Shown in pieces: positions 44,727 to 55,259 of a DNA stretch of 64,000 nucleotides (its first letter is position 1; every line of letters starts with the position of its first letter). Position numbers and translations under genes: made by a program. The notes below the pieces were generated by a model, which saw only the letters and a list, made by a program, of their open reading frames with translations, was not told where the DNA came from and made no database searches. The DNA is from Bacillota bacterium. Lineage in GTDB: Bacteria; Bacillota; Limnochordia; DTU087. The stretch spans positions 1-64,000 of the forward strand of contig JAAZMR010000028.1 of NCBI GenBank assembly GCA_012798695.1, written 5' to 3'.

Positions 44727-44840
44727 TTAACCCTGTCTCTGCTTATGCTTTGGATTCTCGCAGATCACCATAACTCGACCTTTGCGCCTAATGGTCTTGC
44801 ATTTTTCGCAGATAGGCTTGACCGCTGGCCTCACTTTCAC
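44727..44840 (-). CDS. rpmJ: 50S ribosomal protein L36
   Basis: This 37-residue zinc-binding protein is read from a GTG at 44840 with GGAGGT upstream. It starts [15 protein letters not shown] and ends with [11 protein letters not shown], giving the CxxC...C...H zinc set of the metal-binding form. It sits 14 bp behind infA and 18 bp ahead of rpsM, its standard place. Confidence 0.95.
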   Translation of the reverse strand: MKVRPAVKPICEKCKTIRRKGRVMVICENPKHKQRQG

Positions 44841-44854
44841 TGCCAGCACCTCCT

Positions 44855-45073
44855 CTATTTTTTTCGGTAAACTATGCGTCCACGGCTCAAGTCATAGGGT
44901 GAAAGCTCCACCGTTACTTTGTCACCGGGTAATATTCGAATGAAGTTCATCCGCATTTTGCCGGAAATATGAGCCAAAACCTTATGGCCATTTTCCAGCT
45001 CTACCCGAAACATAGCATTCGGCAAAGGCTCCACCACCGTGCCTTCAACTTCAATAACATCTTGTTTCGCCAC
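44855..45073 (-). CDS. infA: Translation initiation factor IF-1
   Basis: This 72-residue single OB-fold protein binds the A site during initiation. It has [59 protein letters not shown], the full family pattern. Two bases separate it from the KOW-protein gene upstream. Confidence 0.97.
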   Translation of the reverse strand: MAKQDVIEVEGTVVEPLPNAMFRVELENGHKVLAHISGKMRMNFIRILPGDKVTVELSPYDLSRGRIVYRKK

Positions 45074-45075
45074 TG

Positions 45076-45354
45076 TCAGTCAACCTCCTCATCACGTTGT
45101 TGCAACCTGTCCAATGCGGCCCGGATGTCGGCATCACTAACTGAAATGCTGGCTGCCAGTTTAGTGCGAATGTCTTCCGCCACCACCTCATGCAGACATA
45201 TATGCCGAACGTTCTTCTCTTTCGGGCGTCTCACAGACCGCAGCTTACCATCGGCCACCAGTACTCTCTGCCCACTATAACCTACCACTAGAAACTGTTG
45301 ACCCGAGTCCCTGCCGGCTCTGGATGTGACGAGCTGACCCAACTGGGCATCCAC
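45076..45354 (-). CDS. KOW-domain RNA-binding protein (L14e/L6e/L27e-like)
   Basis: This 92-residue protein has a KOW-type start ([35 protein letters not shown]), then a basic [14 protein letters not shown] segment. Proteins of this kind sit between map and infA in many Clostridia and are presumed to bind ribosomal RNA; the role is unproven. The start is a GTG with GGAGGG six bases upstream. Confidence 0.88.
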   Translation of the reverse strand: MDAQLGQLVTSRAGRDSGQQFLVVGYSGQRVLVADGKLRSVRRPKEKNVRHICLHEVVAEDIRTKLAASISVSDADIRAALDRLQQRDEEVD

Positions 45355-45423
45355 AAGCTTCCCTCCCCCTCAACCGACTGCTTTGCATACCTCCACATTA
45401 CCCAGTGTAAACGGTAAGCTGAG

Positions 45424-46170
45424 CTAGGCTTGCGTCAAGATGAGAGGACCCTCTTCTGTGACGGCCACTGTATCCTCAAAATGTGCCGACAAACTCCTGT
45501 CGGCTGTAACCACAGTCCAGTTATCTGAGAGAACTATGACCTCCCAGCCTCCGATATTGACCATAGGCTCTATGGCCAGCACCATCCCTGGCTTCAAACG
45601 GGGTCCACGTCCTGGCCGACCGAAGTTGGGGATCTGTGGCGCCTCATGCATACTCCTGCCGATACCATGCCCAACGAAATCCCTCACCACCGATAGGTTG
45701 TGGCCCTCAACAAAGCTCTGTACCGCATGACCAATATCTGACAACCTGTTACCAACTACAGCTGCAGCAACGCCCTTTGCCAGAGCCTGCTCTGTCACCC
45801 AAAGCAAGCGCTCTGCCTCTGTAGAGATCTCCCCCACCGGGTAGCTACGAGCCATATCGCCGTAAAACCCATCTAATACCGCTCCAATATCAATGCTGGC
45901 GATGTCGCCTTCCTCCAGCATTCTAGTCCCTGGTATCCCGTGCACGACCTCTTCATTGATCGACACACATATAGTGGCCGGATATCCATTATATCCCTTA
46001 AAGGCCGGTAATGCACCATGGTCACGGATATACTGTTCTGCCAAAGCATCCAGGGACGCAGTCGTAATTCCCGGTCGAACTGCAGCTGCCACAACTGCAT
46101 GGGTCTGAGCCACTAATTGACCAGCCTTACGCATTGCACGCAGCTCATCCTCTGATTTAAGAACTATCAT
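45424..46170 (-). CDS. map: Methionine aminopeptidase, type I
   Basis: This 248-residue enzyme removes N-terminal methionine from new proteins. Metal ligands fit the family: Asp residues in ASIDIGAVLDGFYGDMA, His in RDFVGHGIGRSMHE, and Glu in GMVLAIEPMV and near the C terminus. It follows secY after 51 bp; adenylate kinase, normally between them, is absent. Confidence 0.96.
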   Translation of the reverse strand: MIVLKSEDELRAMRKAGQLVAQTHAVVAAAVRPGITTASLDALAEQYIRDHGALPAFKGYNGYPATICVSINEEVVHGIPGTRMLEEGDIASIDIGAVLDGFYGDMARSYPVGEISTEAERLLWVTEQALAKGVAAAVVGNRLSDIGHAVQSFVEGHNLSVVRDFVGHGIGRSMHEAPQIPNFGRPGRGPRLKPGMVLAIEPMVNIGGWEVIVLSDNWTVVTADRSLSAHFEDTVAVTEEGPLILTQA

Positions 46171-46221
46171 TTTGTCCCCCCATTTGCATACATCGAGACT
46201 GGGGCGAACCGTTCTCCGTCC

Positions 46222-47490
46222 CTACTTGATGAACCCTTCATAGTGCCGCATGAGCAACTGAGCCTCTATCTGTTTCATAGTATCCAACGCGACACCAACC
46301 AGAATTAGAAGACCTGTACCACCAAAATAGAGTATACTGCTAGGCATTCTCGTTACAGTAGCCATTATATACGGTAAGACAGCAATAATAGCTAGGAAGA
46401 TGGCACCAGCCAAGGTAATCCTCGTTAAAACCCGGTCAAGATACTGGGCAGTTGGCTTCCCAGGTCGCAGACCCGGAATGAATCCTCCATACTTCTTCAT
46501 GTTGTCAGCTACCTCCATCGGGTTGAAAGTAACTGCCGTGTAGAAGTAGGTAAAGAACATTACCAGCAGTACATACAGAATATTGTAACCAACCGAACCA
46601 TATCCGATGAAACGGTCAAGACCGGCAATGCCGGGAATAAACTGTGCCAACGTCAAGGGAAAACTCAGTACGGAAGAAGCAAAAATGACCGGAATCACTC
46701 CCGCCTGATTCACCTGCATGGGAATATGGGTAGTCTGACCACCATACATACGGCGCCCTACCACTCGTTTGGCATACTGAACGGGAATTCGGCGCTGACC
46801 TTGTTGGACCATAATGATACCGGCAATTACTATGACCGCCAACACTACAAAGGCCAACAAGCTCAAAATGCTAATACCACCAGCGCCTACAGCCCTGAGC
46901 GCGCCCCAAGCCTGGCCCGGTAAACGAGCCACAATACCAGCGAAAATCAACAATGAAATACCGTTACCAATGCCTTTCTCGGTTATCTTCTCTCCCAGCC
47001 ACATGAGGAAGCTGCTCCCTGCAGTCAAGGTAGTGATAATCAAGACGGTATTGAAAAACCCAGGATTGCTGACTACACCATAGGCTCGAGCTGTCATGGT
47101 AATGGCAAATCCCTGAATAACTGATAGCAGCACAGTCCCATATCTCGTGTACTGCTGCAGCTTCTTGCGTCCTTCGACTCCTTCTTTAGCCATCTCCTCC
47201 CAAGCAGGGATAACGATGGTAAGCAACTGAATAATGATGGACGCTGTAATATAGGGGTTTACTCCCATAGCAAACACCGAAAACCGCGTCAGGGCCCCCC
47301 CGGCAAACAGATCCAAGAACCCAAAAATGTTGCCGCCGGTAGTGCCCAGTTGCTGAGCCAACAGCTCTGCATTCACTCCTGGCACCGGCACATAGGAGCC
47401 CATTCTGTAAACTATGAGCAAGGCTGCCGTATACAAGATCCTGCGGCGCAAATCAGGAATCCGCAGGGCATTACGCATGGCCTGCAGCAC
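46222..47490 (-). CDS. secY: Protein translocase channel subunit SecY
   Basis: This 422-residue membrane channel of the Sec pathway has about ten helices. Signature segments are GGALTRFSVFAMGVNPYITASIIIQLLT (family signature 1), YGTVLLSVIQG and TYFYTAVTFNPMEVADNMKKYGGFIPGLRPG (cytoplasmic loop to helix 9-10). The GTG start directly abuts the rplO stop codon, with GAGGTG six bases upstream inside rplO. Confidence 0.97.
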   Translation of the reverse strand: MLQAMRNALRIPDLRRRILYTAALLIVYRMGSYVPVPGVNAELLAQQLGTTGGNIFGFLDLFAGGALTRFSVFAMGVNPYITASIIIQLLTIVIPAWEEMAKEGVEGRKKLQQYTRYGTVLLSVIQGFAITMTARAYGVVSNPGFFNTVLIITTLTAGSSFLMWLGEKITEKGIGNGISLLIFAGIVARLPGQAWGALRAVGAGGISILSLLAFVVLAVIVIAGIIMVQQGQRRIPVQYAKRVVGRRMYGGQTTHIPMQVNQAGVIPVIFASSVLSFPLTLAQFIPGIAGLDRFIGYGSVGYNILYVLLVMFFTYFYTAVTFNPMEVADNMKKYGGFIPGLRPGKPTAQYLDRVLTRITLAGAIFLAIIAVLPYIMATVTRMPSSILYFGGTGLLILVGVALDTMKQIEAQLLMRHYEGFIK

Positions 47491-47943
47491 CTAGATCACC
47501 TCTACTTTACCGCCGGCGGCTTCAATCTTGGCAGCGGCAGATTTTGTGAATCCGTGGGCCTGAACTGTCAATGCCTTTTCGATATCGCCATTCCCCAGGA
47601 CCCTGATCCCGTCTGGGCTAGCCTTATAGACTATACCCGCCGCCACCATCATCTCAGGAGTAACGATAGTGCCTTCCTCAAAACGGTTCAGATCCCCGAG
47701 TTTTACCTCACCATACATTTTTTTGAAGATGTTAGTAAAACCGTACTTGGGCAATCTACGTTGCAAGGGAGTCTGGCCACCTTCAAAGTGAGGGCCTTTA
47801 CCACCGCCGGAGCGAGATTTCTGTCCTTTCTGCCCTCGACCGGAGGTTTTGCCCAGACCAGACCCGATGCCACGGCCCACCCGCTTTCCATCGGTGCGGG
47901 CTCCTGGCGCAGGCCTTAGCTCGTGCAGTCTCATTCTTCGCAC
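47491..47943 (-). CDS. rplO: 50S ribosomal protein L15
   Basis: This 150-residue large-subunit assembly protein starts [34 protein letters not shown] and has the [15 protein letters not shown] segment of L15. Its stop codon touches the secY start, so the two are translationally linked. Confidence 0.97.
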   Translation of the reverse strand: MRRMRLHELRPAPGARTDGKRVGRGIGSGLGKTSGRGQKGQKSRSGGGKGPHFEGGQTPLQRRLPKYGFTNIFKKMYGEVKLGDLNRFEEGTIVTPEMMVAAGIVYKASPDGIRVLGNGDIEKALTVQAHGFTKSAAAKIEAAGGKVEVI

Positions 47944-47953
47944 CTCCCCTACA

Positions 47954-48142
47954 CTACTCTACCTCTGTAACTTCCACAAGATGCTGTACCTTAAAAATCA
48001 TCCCCTGAACTACAGGAGTATTATCATGGATTACTTCGTCATTGAGTTTCTTCAAACCCAAAGCTCTAATGGTGGCTTTCTGATCCTCAGGACTGCCTAT
48101 GGAACTGCGTTTCCACGTAATCTTCAACTTTTTAGCACCCAT
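47954..48142 (-). CDS. rpmD: 50S ribosomal protein L30
   Basis: This 62-residue protein has [32 protein letters not shown], a clear L30 pattern. ATG 48142 follows GGGGGG; a frame start at 48163 adds residues not in the family. It lies 25 bp behind rpsE. Confidence 0.95.
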   Translation of the reverse strand: MGAKKLKITWKRSSIGSPEDQKATIRALGLKKLNDEVIHDNTPVVQGMIFKVQHLVEVTEVE

Positions 48143-48167
48143 GTCCTGCCCCCCTTTAACCAAGCTC

Positions 48168-48683
48168 TTAGGCGAGGATCTCCTCTGCGGCCTTACCCCG
48201 CAACCGAGCTACTTCCTCCACCGTTTTCAAGGATTGCAGCCCCTGCATGGTGGCTGTCACGACATTGATGGGATTGGAGGATCCTAGCGACTTCGTCAAT
48301 ATATCTCTAATACCGGCTGCTTCCAAAACTGCACGTACCGGCCCACCCGCAATGACCCCTGTACCCTCCGCGGCTGGCTTCAGGAACACCCGCGCCCCGC
48401 TGAATCTGCTATTGATCTCGTGAGGTATGGTAGTACCAACTATGGGAACATAGATCATATTCTTTCGGGCTTCATCTACACCCTTGCGGATAGCACCCGC
48501 CACTTCCTTGGCTTTGCCAAGGCCAGCCCCTACATGCCCATTACCATCACCGACTACTACTAGGGCACTAAAGCTTCTATTACGGCCGCCCTTTACAGTC
48601 TTAGAAACTGGGTTAATACTAACTACCCTTTCTTCCAGATCACCTAGGGAATCCGGATCGATCCGGTCTCTTCCAATTGCCAT
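48168..48683 (-). CDS. rpsE: 30S ribosomal protein S5
   Basis: This 171-residue protein supports decoding accuracy. It has [46 protein letters not shown] (double-stranded RNA-binding part) and [19 protein letters not shown] near the C terminus. Ordinary length and place. Confidence 0.97.
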   Translation of the reverse strand: MAIGRDRIDPDSLGDLEERVVSINPVSKTVKGGRNRSFSALVVVGDGNGHVGAGLGKAKEVAGAIRKGVDEARKNMIYVPIVGTTIPHEINSRFSGARVFLKPAAEGTGVIAGGPVRAVLEAAGIRDILTKSLGSSNPINVVTATMQGLQSLKTVEEVARLRGKAAEEILA

Positions 48684-48702
48684 GCTTTCTGCCTCCCTTC
48701 CT

Positions 48703-49068
48703 CTAAAATTCTAGTCCTGCCTCTCGGGCTGCGTCCGCCAGGGCTGATATCCGCCCAGCATACCTATTGCCGCCCCGGTCAAGAACTACCTGCTTAATAC
48801 CTTTATCCAAAGCCCTCTGCGCCACCAGCTCTCCTACCGCCTTAGCCGCATCACTCTTACCCGTTTCCTCCAGCCGCTCCCGGAGTACAGGATCCAAGGT
48901 AGAGGCTGCCACCAAGGTCGTGCCTACAGTATCATCAATGATCTGTGCATAAATGTGTTTCAGGCTGCGGTAGACATTGAGGCGGGGCCGCTCCGGTGTG
49001 CCGATAACCCGGTTTCGGAGCCGGATGTGCCGCTTGCGCCGGGCGACTGTGCGTTTATTTCTTGGCAT
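48703..49068 (-). CDS. rplR: 50S ribosomal protein L18
   Basis: This 121-residue 5S rRNA-binding protein has [34 protein letters not shown] and the closing [26 protein letters not shown] type segment. It lies between rplF and rpsE. Confidence 0.97.
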   Translation of the reverse strand: MPRNKRTVARRKRHIRLRNRVIGTPERPRLNVYRSLKHIYAQIIDDTVGTTLVAASTLDPVLRERLEETGKSDAAKAVGELVAQRALDKGIKQVVLDRGGNRYAGRISALADAAREAGLEF

Positions 49069-49084
49069 TTACCTTCACCTCTTC

Positions 49085-49624
49085 TTAGACTTTACCTGCC
49101 TTACCCGCCTTGCGTTTAATGTGCTCACCGGCATACCGAATCCCCTTACCCAAGTAAGGCTCTGGCGGCCGTACAGCACGAATCTGCGCAGCGGTTTCGC
49201 CTACCAGTTGTTTGTCTATTCCTTTAACTGATATACGTGTTGGTGCCGGGACTTCAAACTCAATGCCCGGTGCGGGCTCCATCTCAACCGGGTGGGAATA
49301 GCCCATGCTCAACACCAGTTTGTTCCCTTGCATGGCTGCCCGGTATCCCACTCCACTAATCTCTAGATCTCTGTGGTAGCCCTTGGTGACACCCTCTAGC
49401 ATGTTGGCCAATAGGCTGCGGGTCAAGCCGTGCAAAGCTTTCTTGGACTTATCATCACCCGACCGCTCTATAGTGAGGACATTCCCTTCCAGGGCAATAA
49501 CCATATCCGGATGAAATTCTTGAGTCAAAGTGCCTTTGGGTCCCCGCACGGTCACTGTCTGTCCGGCAACATCCACTTTTACCCCATCCGGAATCTCTAC
49601 CGGCATTCTACCGATCCTGGACAC
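49085..49624 (-). CDS. rplF: 50S ribosomal protein L6
   Basis: This 179-residue protein near the factor-binding site starts [16 protein letters not shown] and has [30 protein letters not shown] and [25 protein letters not shown]. The GTG start at 49624 has GAGGAGGGG upstream; the longer frame is not family-like. Confidence 0.97.
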   Translation of the reverse strand: MSRIGRMPVEIPDGVKVDVAGQTVTVRGPKGTLTQEFHPDMVIALEGNVLTIERSGDDKSKKALHGLTRSLLANMLEGVTKGYHRDLEISGVGYRAAMQGNKLVLSMGYSHPVEMEPAPGIEFEVPAPTRISVKGIDKQLVGETAAQIRAVRPPEPYLGKGIRYAGEHIKRKAGKAGKV

Positions 49625-49704
49625 GATTGCCCCTCCTCTCTCCTGAATCAAGACAATTGCTGCCTCTATCTGTGTTTCTAGCTCTATCGTCCTCTGCTAA
49701 CTGC

Positions 49705-50103
49705 TTACCAAACATAGCAGAGGACCTCTCCACCTATCCGCTCTTTGCGTGCCATCTTATCTGTCATTACTCCCTGAGAAGTAGACAGAATCGCAATCCC
49801 CAATCCCCCTAGCACCCGGGGAATCTCGTCTTTCTTAGCATACACCCTCAGCCCAGGCTTGCTAATCCGCTTTATGCCACTGATGACCAGTTGCTTGTTG
49901 GCCCCATACTTCAGGTAGACTCGCAGGAATCCGTGCTTGCCATCGTCGATTACCTTATAATCCCGGACATAGCCCTCTTCCTTCAAAATCCGCGCCACCT
50001 CTACCTTTAGTTTGGAGACGGGGATATCAACACTGTCGTGCTTCGCGCTATTTGCATTGCGGACGCGCGTCAGCATATCAGCGATTGGGTCTGTCATTAC
50101 CAT
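49705..50103 (-). CDS. rpsH: 30S ribosomal protein S8
   Basis: This 132-residue central-domain 16S rRNA binder has [51 protein letters not shown] (with RISKPGLR) and ends GGEVLCYVW. The ATG at 50103 has GGGGG seven bases upstream; another ATG two codons later is possible. Confidence 0.97.
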   Translation of the reverse strand: MVMTDPIADMLTRVRNANSAKHDSVDIPVSKLKVEVARILKEEGYVRDYKVIDDGKHGFLRVYLKYGANKQLVISGIKRISKPGLRVYAKKDEIPRVLGGLGIAILSTSQGVMTDKMARKERIGGEVLCYVW

Positions 50104-50131
50104 TGCGCAACCCCCTTCCTCAGGATCTTTC

Positions 50132-50317
50132 TTACCAACTAGCCTTCCGGATGCCCGGCATCTTACCTGTGGAGGCCAGTTCCCGGAAGCAGATCCGGCA
50201 TAGATCGAATTTACGCATATAGCCCCGGGGGCGTCCGCAGATGCGGCAACGATTATACCGGCGTGTAGAGAACTTAGGTTCCCTCCTAGCCTGGATAATC
50301 TTTGACTTCTTCGCCAC
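50132..50317 (-). CDS. rpsN: 30S ribosomal protein S14, zinc-binding type
   Basis: This 61-residue short form has [20 protein letters not shown], the CxxC...CxxC zinc site of type Z S14, and ends GIRKASW. Presence at this operon position suggests it is the constitutive form. Confidence 0.97.
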   Translation of the reverse strand: MAKKSKIIQARREPKFSTRRYNRCRICGRPRGYMRKFDLCRICFRELASTGKMPGIRKASW

Positions 50318-50387
50318 AATATCACTCCTTCGCGATTACCCTCAAGTCCCACCTTCTCCAGTTGCTCTTCCTGCAGCTTAGCAGGTG

Positions 50388-50927
50388 CTACTGACGGAAG
50401 GGCATTCCCAGAGCTCTTAACATTTCTAAGCCTTCTTCATCAGTTTCCGCTGTCGTTTCAATCACAATATTCATGCCCTGTACCCGTTCAAGGTCATCAT
50501 ACCGAATTTCCGGAAAGATGAGCTGCTCACGGATTCCCAGCGTATAGTTACCCCGCCCATCGAAGGACCTGGGAGATACTCCACGGAAGTCCCGAATACG
50601 AGGTAAGGCGACATTAATCAGCTTATCCAAAAACTCCCACATCCGGTCGCCGCGTAATGTTACCATGCAACCTACCGACATACCTTCTCGGATCTTAAAG
50701 GCAGCGATCGATTTCTTTGCCTTGGTAATCACCGGTTTCTGCCCACTAATAGTTGTCAAATCCTTTACAGCAGAATCCATCGCCTTGGCATCTTCAACTG
50801 CTGCACCGACTCCCATATTGATAGTTACCTTATTGACTCTGGGAACCATCATCACGTTATCGTATTGAAACCGCTCCATCAACCCTGGTACTGCTTCCTT
50901 TTCATACTTGTCTTTCAGCCGTGGCAT
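50388..50927 (-). CDS. rplE: 50S ribosomal protein L5
   Basis: This 179-residue 5S rRNA-binding protein contacts the head of the small subunit. It has [45 protein letters not shown] and [33 protein letters not shown] 50927 follows AAGGAGGG. Confidence 0.97.
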   Translation of the reverse strand: MPRLKDKYEKEAVPGLMERFQYDNVMMVPRVNKVTINMGVGAAVEDAKAMDSAVKDLTTISGQKPVITKAKKSIAAFKIREGMSVGCMVTLRGDRMWEFLDKLINVALPRIRDFRGVSPRSFDGRGNYTLGIREQLIFPEIRYDDLERVQGMNIVIETTAETDEEGLEMLRALGMPFRQ

Positions 50928-50950
50928 TATGCGTCCCTCCTTCCACACCC

Positions 50951-51271
50951 CTAGTCTATGGGTCTCTCGCACCTCTTGCAGATCCGCACAACCCCACTGC
51001 TGCCCCGTTCTCTTCTTACCCGGCTGGGCTCTTCGCAGCTAGGGCAAATCAGCATCACCTTAGAGGCATCCATGGGCGCGGGGCTCTCGACAATGCCACC
51101 TTGGGTATTGGTACGGGTCGGCCGGGTATGCTTCTTGACTATATTGATACCATCCACAATTACTTTATTTGTCTTGGGAAGCACCCTGAGTATCTTACCG
51201 GATTTACCCTTATCTTCTCCCGAAAGAACGTAAACCCGGTCACCTTTCTTGACGTGAACTTTCACGGCCAT
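50951..51271 (-). CDS. rplX: 50S ribosomal protein L24
   Basis: This 106-residue assembly initiator has a KOW start ([26 protein letters not shown]), [12 protein letters not shown] and a C-terminal zinc-like [10 protein letters not shown]...CKRC set seen in many Bacillota L24 proteins. ATG 51271 follows AAGGAGG. Confidence 0.97.
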   Translation of the reverse strand: MAVKVHVKKGDRVYVLSGEDKGKSGKILRVLPKTNKVIVDGINIVKKHTRPTRTNTQGGIVESPAPMDASKVMLICPSCEEPSRVRRERGSSGVVRICKRCERPID

Positions 51272-51297
51272 TGGTTCCAACCTCCTTCCCATGGAAA

Positions 51298-51666
51298 CTA
51301 CAACACTTCTGGAGCGAGAGATAAGATCTTCATGAAATTAGCATCCCGAAGCTCCCGGGCCACGGGCCCAAAAATGCGGGTACCACGAGGATTATTCTGA
51401 TTGTCAATAACCACTGCTGCGTTTTCGTCAAAGCGAATATACGTACCATCTTTTCTGCCTATTTCCTTGCGGGTCCGTACGATTACGGCTTGGACGATAT
51501 CGCCCTTCTTTACCACGCCCCCGGGCGTTGCTTCTTTGACAGTTGCAATAATTACGTCACCAATACGGGCATAGCGTCGGCCAGTCCCACCTGGAACGCG
51601 AATACAGAGCAGTTTTCTAGCACCCGAATTGTCAGCTACATTTACTACCGATTCTTGCTGAATCAT
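51298..51666 (-). CDS. rplN: 50S ribosomal protein L14
   Basis: This 122-residue protein at the subunit interface starts [24 protein letters not shown] and has the C-terminal [26 protein letters not shown] of L14. The ATG at 51666 is the conserved start. Confidence 0.97.
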   Translation of the reverse strand: MIQQESVVNVADNSGARKLLCIRVPGGTGRRYARIGDVIIATVKEATPGGVVKKGDIVQAVIVRTRKEIGRKDGTYIRFDENAAVVIDNQNNPRGTRIFGPVARELRDANFMKILSLAPEVL

Positions 51667-51740
51667 GACCCGTACCTCCTTTCCCCACCACACAAATCTA
51701 TCAGCGAGCTGCTAGCTCATATGGTATCGAAGCTACCCCT

Positions 51741-51998
51741 TTAGCGGGCCTTCTCGATTATCTCCACCAAGCGCCACCGCTTTTCTTTGGAAAGCGGGCG
51801 AGTCTCCATAATCCGCACACGGTCTCCAATACCGGCGGTATTATTCTCATCATGAACCTTGAACCTGGTTCTACGCTGTATAATTCGTCCATAGAGAGGA
51901 TGTTTCACCCGCCGTACTACTTGCACCACAATAGTTTTGTTCATCTTGTCGGAAACAACCATCCCTATCCGGCTTTTGCGCAGATTTCTCTCTTCCAT
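51741..51998 (-). CDS. rpsQ: 30S ribosomal protein S17
   Basis: This 85-residue OB-fold 16S rRNA binder has [33 protein letters not shown] and [23 protein letters not shown]. It stands between rpmC and rplN. Confidence 0.97.
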   Translation of the reverse strand: MEERNLRKSRIGMVVSDKMNKTIVVQVVRRVKHPLYGRIIQRRTRFKVHDENNTAGIGDRVRIMETRPLSKEKRWRLVEIIEKAR

Positions 51999-52023
51999 AT
52001 TCGCACCCCCTCCTCATGGGACA

Positions 52024-52224
52024 TTAGCGGGCAATCCCTAGCTCCCGTTCTCGCAAAATCGTCTTTACTCGAGCAATGTCCCGGCGCACTTCTCGGACCC
52101 GCATGGGATTATCGAGCTGTGCTGTCACCATCTGGAATCGCAAATTGAATAATTCTTCTTTAAGATCATCCAGCCTTCGCCCCAACTCTTCCGATGTCAT
52201 GGCTCTGATCTCTTCAGCCTTCAT
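52024..52224 (-). CDS. rpmC: 50S ribosomal protein L29
   Basis: This 66-residue helical-hairpin protein is near the exit tunnel and the site where trigger factor and SRP dock. It has [43 protein letters not shown]. The start overlaps the rplP end by 11 bp. Confidence 0.96.
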   Translation of the reverse strand: MKAEEIRAMTSEELGRRLDDLKEELFNLRFQMVTAQLDNPMRVREVRRDIARVKTILRERELGIAR

Positions 52225-52648
52225 GCGCCTCACCACCTACCTGATCACGCGTGATGAACTTCGTTCTAATCGGTAGCTTATGGGCTGCTAACCGCATGGC
52301 TTCCTTGGCTATATCCTCGGTAACACCCGCAATCTCAAACAAGACTCTACCCGGCTTGACTACTGCTACCCAATACTCCGGAGCGCCTTTACCCTTACCC
52401 ATACGGGTCTCAGCTGGCCGAGCCGTTACCGGCTTATCCGGGAAAATCTTCACCCATACTTTACCTCCGCGACGGATGTAACGGGTCATGGCAATTCTGG
52501 CAGCTTCAATCTGAGCATTGGTGATCCAGCCCGGTTCCTGGGCCTGAAGACCGTATTCTCCGAAGGTCACTGTAGAACCTCGTACTGCCTTCCCCTTCAT
52601 CCGACCCCGTTGCTGTTTGCGATACTTGACTCTTTTGGGGATCAGCAT
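52214..52648 (-). CDS. rplP: 50S ribosomal protein L16
   Basis: This 144-residue protein organises the A-site region of the large subunit. It has [66 protein letters not shown] and the expected arginine/glycine-rich loops. Three bases follow rpsC. Confidence 0.97.
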   Translation of the reverse strand: MLIPKRVKYRKQQRGRMKGKAVRGSTVTFGEYGLQAQEPGWITNAQIEAARIAMTRYIRRGGKVWVKIFPDKPVTARPAETRMGKGKGAPEYWVAVVKPGRVLFEIAGVTEDIAKEAMRLAAHKLPIRTKFITRDQVGGEAHEG

Positions 52649-52651
52649 CCC

Positions 52652-53311
52652 TTATTCCCCTCCCTCTGATGGCTTTCCCTTCTCAGGAAGGACCTCTCCC
52701 TTATAGATCCAGACCTTGACTCCGATCTGGCCATAGGTAGTATCAGCCTCAGTGAAACCATAGTCAATATCTGCTCTCAAGGTATGGAGGGGAATACTGC
52801 CTTCTTGGGTCCATTCCGTTCGGGCTATCTCCGCTCCACCTAGTCGGCCAGATACCCAAATCTTTATCCCCTTGGCACCGAACCGCATGGCTCGCTGCTG
52901 TGCTTGACGCATCGCTCTGCGGAAGGATACACGTCGTTCCAGCTGAAACGCGATGTTTTCTGCTACCAGCTGTGCATCTAGCTCCGCTACCTTGACTTCC
53001 ACAATATTGATCTGGCACTGTCTCCCGGTCATAGCTTCGATCTGCTTGCGAAGCCCATCAACTTCACTGCCGCCTCTACCGATCACCATACCCGGCCGTG
53101 CCGTGTATACCGTAATCTTTAGCCGGTTGGCTGCTCGCTCTATCTCTACCCGGGAAATGCCCGCGGTATAGAAACGATCTTTGATAAGCTTCCGCAGGGC
53201 CAGATCTTCATGGAGTAAGTCCGCATAATTACGTTTGTTTGCATACCATTTACCCTCCCAGTCGCGGATAATGCCCACCCGCAAACCAATAGGGTTTACT
53301 TTCTGCCCCAC
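52652..53311 (-). CDS. rpsC: 30S ribosomal protein S3
   Basis: This 219-residue mRNA-entry protein starts [13 protein letters not shown] and has a KH domain with [27 protein letters not shown], then [20 protein letters not shown] and [23 protein letters not shown]. Four bases separate it from rplV. Confidence 0.97.
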   Translation of the reverse strand: MGQKVNPIGLRVGIIRDWEGKWYANKRNYADLLHEDLALRKLIKDRFYTAGISRVEIERAANRLKITVYTARPGMVIGRGGSEVDGLRKQIEAMTGRQCQINIVEVKVAELDAQLVAENIAFQLERRVSFRRAMRQAQQRAMRFGAKGIKIWVSGRLGGAEIARTEWTQEGSIPLHTLRADIDYGFTEADTTYGQIGVKVWIYKGEVLPEKGKPSEGGE

Positions 53312-53315
53312 GCAT

Positions 53316-53654
53316 CTATTCCTCCTTTTCTGCCAAAACCACAGTAATATGGCTGGTCCGTTTCCTTATCCTATAGGCCATACCCCGTGCCCGTGGTCGA
53401 ATACGCTTCATAGTCGGGCCGTCATCCGCATATGCCCGAGCCACATAAAGCCTTTCCCCATCCATTTCGTGGTTATTTTCAGCATTGGAAATAGCTGACC
53501 GCAACGTCTTCTCTATGACACCGGAGGCAGCCTTCGGGGTATGGCGCAAAATCGCTAGAGCTTCCCCTACTTCCTTACCCCGGATTACATCCAGTACTTG
53601 CCGGGCCTTACGGGGCGATATCCGTACATGTCTTGCTACTGCCCTGGCTTCCAT
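53316..53654 (-). CDS. rplV: 50S ribosomal protein L22
   Basis: This 112-residue protein has a long loop lining the exit tunnel. It has [52 protein letters not shown] and the loop end [26 protein letters not shown]. Ordinary sequence, no obvious macrolide-type deletion. Confidence 0.97.
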   Translation of the reverse strand: MEARAVARHVRISPRKARQVLDVIRGKEVGEALAILRHTPKAASGVIEKTLRSAISNAENNHEMDGERLYVARAYADDGPTMKRIRPRARGMAYRIRKRTSHITVVLAEKEE

Positions 53655-53670
53655 CCCTCTAACCCCCCAA

Positions 53671-53970
53671 TCAGCTACCTAACCTGGTTGCTCTAACTGC
53701 TGTTGTTCTTTCTCCCCTGGCGTGGCTCCTGAACAACCGTGTAGGAGCAAACTCTCCTAGCTTGTGGCCCACCATATCCTCAGTAATATATACCGGAACA
53801 TGTCTGCGGCCATCATGCACCGCAATTGTATGTCCCACTAGCTCGGGGAAAATCGTCGAACGCCGCGACCACGTCTTGATGACCCGCTTTTCACCCTTAT
53901 CGTTCATGTCCTTCACTTTCTTTAGCAGGTGATCATCTATAAATGGTCCTTTTTTCAACGACCTACTCAT
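53671..53970 (-). CDS. rpsS: 30S ribosomal protein S19
   Basis: This 99-residue head protein starts [18 protein letters not shown] and has [46 protein letters not shown]. Slightly long C terminus, otherwise typical. Confidence 0.97.
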   Translation of the reverse strand: MSRSLKKGPFIDDHLLKKVKDMNDKGEKRVIKTWSRRSTIFPELVGHTIAVHDGRRHVPVYITEDMVGHKLGEFAPTRLFRSHARGERTTAVRATRLGS

Positions 53971-54044
53971 CCATCAATCCTCCTTCCTGGCGCGGTAGGC
54001 GAAGGCAAGGCCCTCCTCCCGCAAGGAGTTGATCCTATCCGCCC

Positions 54045-54875
54045 TTACCGCGTTCTACGCCGTCTCGCAATATATCTATCCGAAGGCTTCCGCTTCCGGG
54101 TCTTAACCCCAATCGTGGGCTTGCCCCAAGGTGTCAGAGGTGTTGACATACCGATAGGTGCTCTACCTTCACCGCCACCATGAGGATGATCATGAGCATT
54201 CATGGCGATACCTCTTGTCTGTGGCCTTCTTCCCAACCACCGCGTACGACCCGCCTTGCCTATAGTAATATTCTCATGATCCACATTCCCTACCTGGCCG
54301 ATGCTGGCCCGGCAATCAAGCAATACCATTCTGAACTCACCGGAAGGCAACCGCAATGTAGCGTATTTGCCCTCTTTCGCCATCAGCTGTGCTGCAGTTC
54401 CCGCAGCCCTTACCATCTGACCACCTTTGCCTGGATGCAACTCGATATTGTGCACCATAGTACCAGTCGGAATATCCCTGAGCTTGAGTGAATTCCCAGG
54501 CTTGATATCAGCTTCGCCACCCGACATCACCATGTCCCCAGGCTGTAAGCCTACCGGGGCCAAAATATACCGTTTCTCACCATCCGCATAATGCAATAAC
54601 GCTATACGAGCGGACCGGTTAGGATCATATTCAATACCTGCAACCTTGGCTGGAATACCATCTTTATCTCGGCGAAAATCGATGATGCGGTACTTCCGCT
54701 TATGCCCGCCACCCCGATGGCGAGAGGTCTTGCGCCCCTTATTATTGCGGCCACCGGTTCCAGACAGGGGAGCCAGTAGCGACTTCTCCGGTTCTGTCTT
54801 AGTGATCTCATCAAAGCTAAATCCGGTCATACTGCGTCGTCCCGGTGAAGTCGGTTTGAACTTCTTAATCGCCAC
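54045..54875 (-). CDS. rplB: 50S ribosomal protein L2
   Basis: This 276-residue protein near the peptidyl-transferase centre starts with [18 protein letters not shown]. It has [45 protein letters not shown] and the C-terminal family signature [17 protein letters not shown] containing the conserved histidine. Confidence 0.97.
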   Translation of the reverse strand: MAIKKFKPTSPGRRSMTGFSFDEITKTEPEKSLLAPLSGTGGRNNKGRKTSRHRGGGHKRKYRIIDFRRDKDGIPAKVAGIEYDPNRSARIALLHYADGEKRYILAPVGLQPGDMVMSGGEADIKPGNSLKLRDIPTGTMVHNIELHPGKGGQMVRAAGTAAQLMAKEGKYATLRLPSGEFRMVLLDCRASIGQVGNVDHENITIGKAGRTRWLGRRPQTRGIAMNAHDHPHGGGEGRAPIGMSTPLTPWGKPTIGVKTRKRKPSDRYIARRRRTR

Positions 54876-54971
54876 TTGTTTTCCCCTCCTTACTCCAATA
54901 GTCCCTTAACTTGCAGTAGCTATGCAGCTACTCAATGGATTAATTCCTCACTACGTCGTTAGCTCTAGCCC

Positions 54972-55259
54972 TTATAGTCCTTCAAAGAGTTCTATGCGCT
55001 GGCCTTCTTTAACAGTCACGATGGCTTTCTTCCAGTCTGGACGTTTGCCCTCATAGCGACCCATGCGGCGTTTCTTACCTGTCACTCGCATAGTATTCAC
55101 TTTTTCCACCGTTACGTTGAAGGCTTGCTCCACTGCTTCCCTTATCTGGGGCTTAGTAGCATTCAAATCTACAACGAAAGTGTATTTGTTCTGCTCCATC
55201 AAAGCCATCGTCTGCTCGCTGACTACTGGGCGCCTGATAATATCACGCAGATCCGCCAT
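54972..55259 (-). CDS. rplW: 50S ribosomal protein L23
   Basis: This 95-residue exit-site protein is a docking point for trigger factor. It has DIIRRPVVSEQTMALMEQNKYTFVVDLNATKPQIREAVEQAFNVTVEKVNTM. Its ATG shares one base with the rplD stop codon (TAATG), a tight translational link. Confidence 0.97.
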   Translation of the reverse strand: MADLRDIIRRPVVSEQTMALMEQNKYTFVVDLNATKPQIREAVEQAFNVTVEKVNTMRVTGKKRRMGRYEGKRPDWKKAIVTVKEGQRIELFEGL

